Assembly: GCA_015039315.1 (NCBI GenBank)
Contig: WIDE01000141.1
Coordinates: 1-64,000, forward strand
DNA length: 64,000 bases
Direction: 5' to 3'
From: Clavulina sp. PMI_390
Taxonomy: Eukaryota; Basidiomycota; Agaricomycetes; Cantharellales; Hydnaceae
Shown here: one piece after another, positions 61,201 through 64,000 of the stretch
Numbering within the stretch: position 1 is the stretch's first letter
Layout: each line of letters begins with the position of its first letter
The notes under the pieces: model-generated
The model's input: the letters and a program-made list of their open reading frames with translations, nothing else
The model's database searches: none
What the model was told of the DNA's origin: nothing
Made by a program: the position numbers and the translations under genes

Positions 61201-64000
61201 CTTCGCTGACAGAAGGTCTCGCATGAGCAGAGATCGTCGAATCCGTATCAGGGTCTTCGGATGACTCGCTAGGGGGAAGCGATTCGACGACAGTAGGTAG
61301 TGTGGAAAGGGTCCCATCGGAAGGAGAATAAGCGGGGAGCGGCCGTTTCTCATCCATGGACTCAGGCTCTGACACCATAGCGGAATCGGGATCATCAGCC
61401 GGGTAGTCTGACTTTTCATCGATTTCCGAAGCACTTGAAGTGCCTTGTCGGAAGAAATCGTCGTATATCCTCTTGAAGTGATGCGAGCCAGTGATTCGTC
61501 TGAGATCCCTTTCAGACATGAGGCGGTTCCGAGCTCCAAACATCTTCTCGAACTGCTCCAGCTTGAGATCCCACTCCACGACTTTGTTCTGGATCGTCGA
61601 ACGAACAGCACCCAGAGCAAGAGTGTCGATAGGACGCGAATCGGCGTAGGCACGCTGGATAGCTCGTGAAATGGCTTGGCGATCAGCTTCGGCTTTTGTC
61701 AGCAAGTCGTTCCCAGCGTCCTCGATGGTCATCCCAGGCTTCTCGCCCGGCGACTCGAGCGTCCTAAGTGCTATGTGCAGCTGGTTAATACGATCCACGA
61801 CGGACTTCCAATATGCTGTGTTCCGTCCCATCAGGCTTTCATAATCCCTATTTTTGAGCTCGAGGCTCATCTCCATATGCACAATAGTGCGCATTGGCGG
61901 GAGAACCACTTCAAAAGCGTGGATAGGATCGGTTTGGAAGCGGACAACCATGCCACGCCAGGCAAAATAGCGTATGTGGTGGATGTAGATGTTATGCTCG
62001 CACCCAGCGCCGTGGATGAGTTGGACATCCGCGGGGTAGAAGTGAAGCTCCAAGAACTTGCCGAAAGAATACTTGAGAGCTTCTTCCGAAATCGGGATAA
62101 AGGGTGTCGTCTGCAAACATACTCGACAGACGCTGAAGGATGCAATTTTGTCCGCATTGAGGAGCGAAGCTTCATGTCCCGATGCTGCCGTCCACGGTTC
62201 CGTCGCAATCACGACTCGGCTCTCGTTATGAACGTAGATCTTGCTGTGAGCACCAAGAGGTTTGGTGCATCCTCTCCCGCCGCACATCCTATGCGTGTCT
62301 ATTGCCTCGCTCACAGAATCATCGATGAATTGACCCAAGGTGCAATCGTTCTCGCCATAGTAATGGATCAGCGTTAATTTGGGCATCTGACACGAGGGCT
62401 CAAGACTCATGGCAAGGTTGGGAATGAGGAACTGGCGGACGTAAATGCGTTGATATTTCTGCGCGGAGAAGTCATCAGCGTTCTTGCGCAAATACCACTC
62501 CCAGATCCTCCGCTGTTCGGCATGCTCGAAGCGCGCTTCGAACAAAGCACTCTCCCGAGCAATAGAGGAGGTATCTTTGAGGCCGGGCAAGGATGGAGAG
62601 TCAAATGTCATTTCGCGAGGAGAAAGCAAGGAGTTAGGAGTGTAAGCAAGGTACGACGCTCCTGAAATGGATGCTGTGTAAGACGTGGTGCGCTTCAGGT
62701 TTGTGTAGGACTCCTCTACCGGAGCTGGGGCGGTAGGAGGTGGGTCCACCGCAGGAAGGGAGACGACACGTGCCAATGGTGTGTTGGGCCCATCCTCGCC
62801 ACCCTCTTCGACATCAGCGTCCCCCATAATGCTAGAGCGGGATGAAGCAGGCTCCAGGGAAGCAGAAGAGGCGGAAAGAGATGACTCGGATACAGCCATA
62901 ATGCTGGGAGGGACGAGGCTACTCCGCCGAGAGGAAGCCAAGGACGCGGCAACTGACATCTCCCCGTGGAGGATGGCCGCTGTTTCTGCATCTTCCCATT
63001 CTTTGGTAAGCACTTGCACTTTATCATCGAGCTCTTTCATCCGCCAGATGGCCTGAGGGGGCGGGAACCGTAATGTTGCAGAGGCTGATATGAAGTTGGT
63101 GAGGTAAGGCGCGATAGACTCTTGGATACGACTAGAGAGCTCTCTGGACATCGAGTCCGAGGAGGGATGTGTGTCAAGACCGCTGAAGGAAGATTCCGAG
63201 ACTCGAGACATATGTAGGGTGGACGCAGACGCGTTGGACTGAAATGACGAGTCTGGATCATCAGCATCAGCTTGCTCAAGGCCTTCTGGCGATTGATAGT
63301 ATAAAAGCGGGGCTGCCTCGCGCGTCATCGTAGGCATTGAGATAATAGTGTCTTTCCACAAGAAAGTCTCCATCTTCAAGTTCCTAACAATGAAGATCAT
63401 GAAGCTTGTAACAGCCTTGACGCGCTTCAACACCTCAATGTTATCACCTCGCAGGATGATCGTGGACGCTGTATCAGGAGGACAGCCCTCGAAGCGCATG
63501 TAAGTCTTCCGTCTTCCTGGAATGAGGGGGTGCTCGAACGTCTGTAGTCGGAAACGCGAGCAATGCCCCATTTGCGGTTCGAGTAGCAGTCGATCCATCG
63601 AGTTGAGAACCTGCCCCTGCGTAGCTCGCGCAACAAACTGGAGAGCACTGTTCTTCACGGTGCGAGCGACGGCGATATTCGCCTTGAGGAGGTAATCCAG
63701 GGCTAATCGTGAGACCGATTTCTCTACGAGCACGATATGGGGGCGAAGGGAAGACACGCGCGCGACAAGATTGTGAAGATAATCTTTCTCTTGATCCAGA
63801 AGGGGGCCGAAAGGCATGAATTGTCCCTCAACCCGATGATAGTCAAATGGGAAGGTCACCAGCATAACCCGCGGGTGGTGGATATTCCGCATCATGTTCT
63901 TATGCGCAACATTCTTGGTGATGACGGCGCCGTCAACGTATTCAGAGTCTCGAGGAGCGCCTCCGGGAATCTTTTTAATCTTGACGTACGAACGAACATC
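58201..64000 (-). CDS. FAB1: FAB1/PIKfyve phosphatidylinositol-3-phosphate 5-kinase (5'-truncated by window edge)
   Basis: The C-terminal part of a very long protein; the frame is open through base 64000. One exon of about 4 kb (59879 to beyond 63895) carries the chaperonin-like (CCT) domain: [68 protein letters not shown]. The Cys-rich region follows: [47 protein letters not shown]. After a long disordered linker, small exons give the PIP kinase domain: [109 protein letters not shown]. The stop is at 58201. The product PI(3,5)P2 controls vacuole and endosome size. The FYVE domain and N terminus lie beyond the window. Confidence 0.93.

Overview
This window comes from a filamentous basidiomycete nucleus, most likely an Agaricomycete. 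Most genes are split by many short introns (about 50-70 nt, GT-AG), intergenic spaces are tight, and the gene families are typical of mushroom-forming fungi: DUF6534 membrane proteins, DUF3533/SNG1-like proteins and several F-box proteins. Assignment below class is not supported. No CRISPR array, tRNA, rRNA or intact transposon was found.

Layout. (1) 1-9.2 kb is an accessory region: two DUF6534 seven-helix genes that are copies within a tandem duplication of about 3.3 kb, a decayed 3' fragment of a DUF3533 gene between them, and the intact DUF3533 gene. (2) 9.2-13.7 kb has no gene I can support. (3) 13.7-23.5 kb carries a membrane-anchored SH3 protein (Fus1-like architecture), a FAHD1-type acylpyruvase and a SAPS-domain subunit of the Sit4/PP6 phosphatase. 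(4) 23.7-32.6 kb is rich in ubiquitin-ligase adaptors: two tandem intronless F-box genes, then a full CDC4-type F-box/WD40 gene and beside it a CDC4-like WD40 gene without an F-box. (5) 33.2-39.3 kb holds a secreted class 3 lipase, an 11-mer repeat amphipathic helix protein (perilipin/LEA-like) and a trypsin-fold protein with an apparent frameshift. (6) 39.8-64 kb is dense housekeeping: mitochondrial ADCK2-type kinase, SF3a subunit 2 (Prp11), proteasome lid Rpn5, mitoribosomal mS23, a SAM methyltransferase, an F-box protein, cohesin SMC3, the 40S biogenesis factor LTV1, and the C-terminal part of the FAB1/PIKfyve lipid kinase running off the right edge.

Themes. Several genes are arranged divergently across short shared promoters (SMC3/LTV1 123 bp, RPN5/mS23 168 bp, SAPS/F-box 182 bp). 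The most unusual signals are in gene structure. The start codon of the spliceosome gene SF3A2 lies in a 4-nt exon followed by an 8-nt exon. Four introns can only be read in frame as GC-AG introns: one at the same site in both DUF6534 copies, one at a site where one copy has GC and the other GT, and one directly after an 11-nt first exon in the SAPS gene. A 14-nt exon is conserved in both DUF6534 copies. The truncated CDC4 paralogue and the duplication with its broken DUF3533 fragment record recent local gene birth and decay. Exon joins were inferred by hand from reading frame, splice signals and family conservation, not from transcripts.
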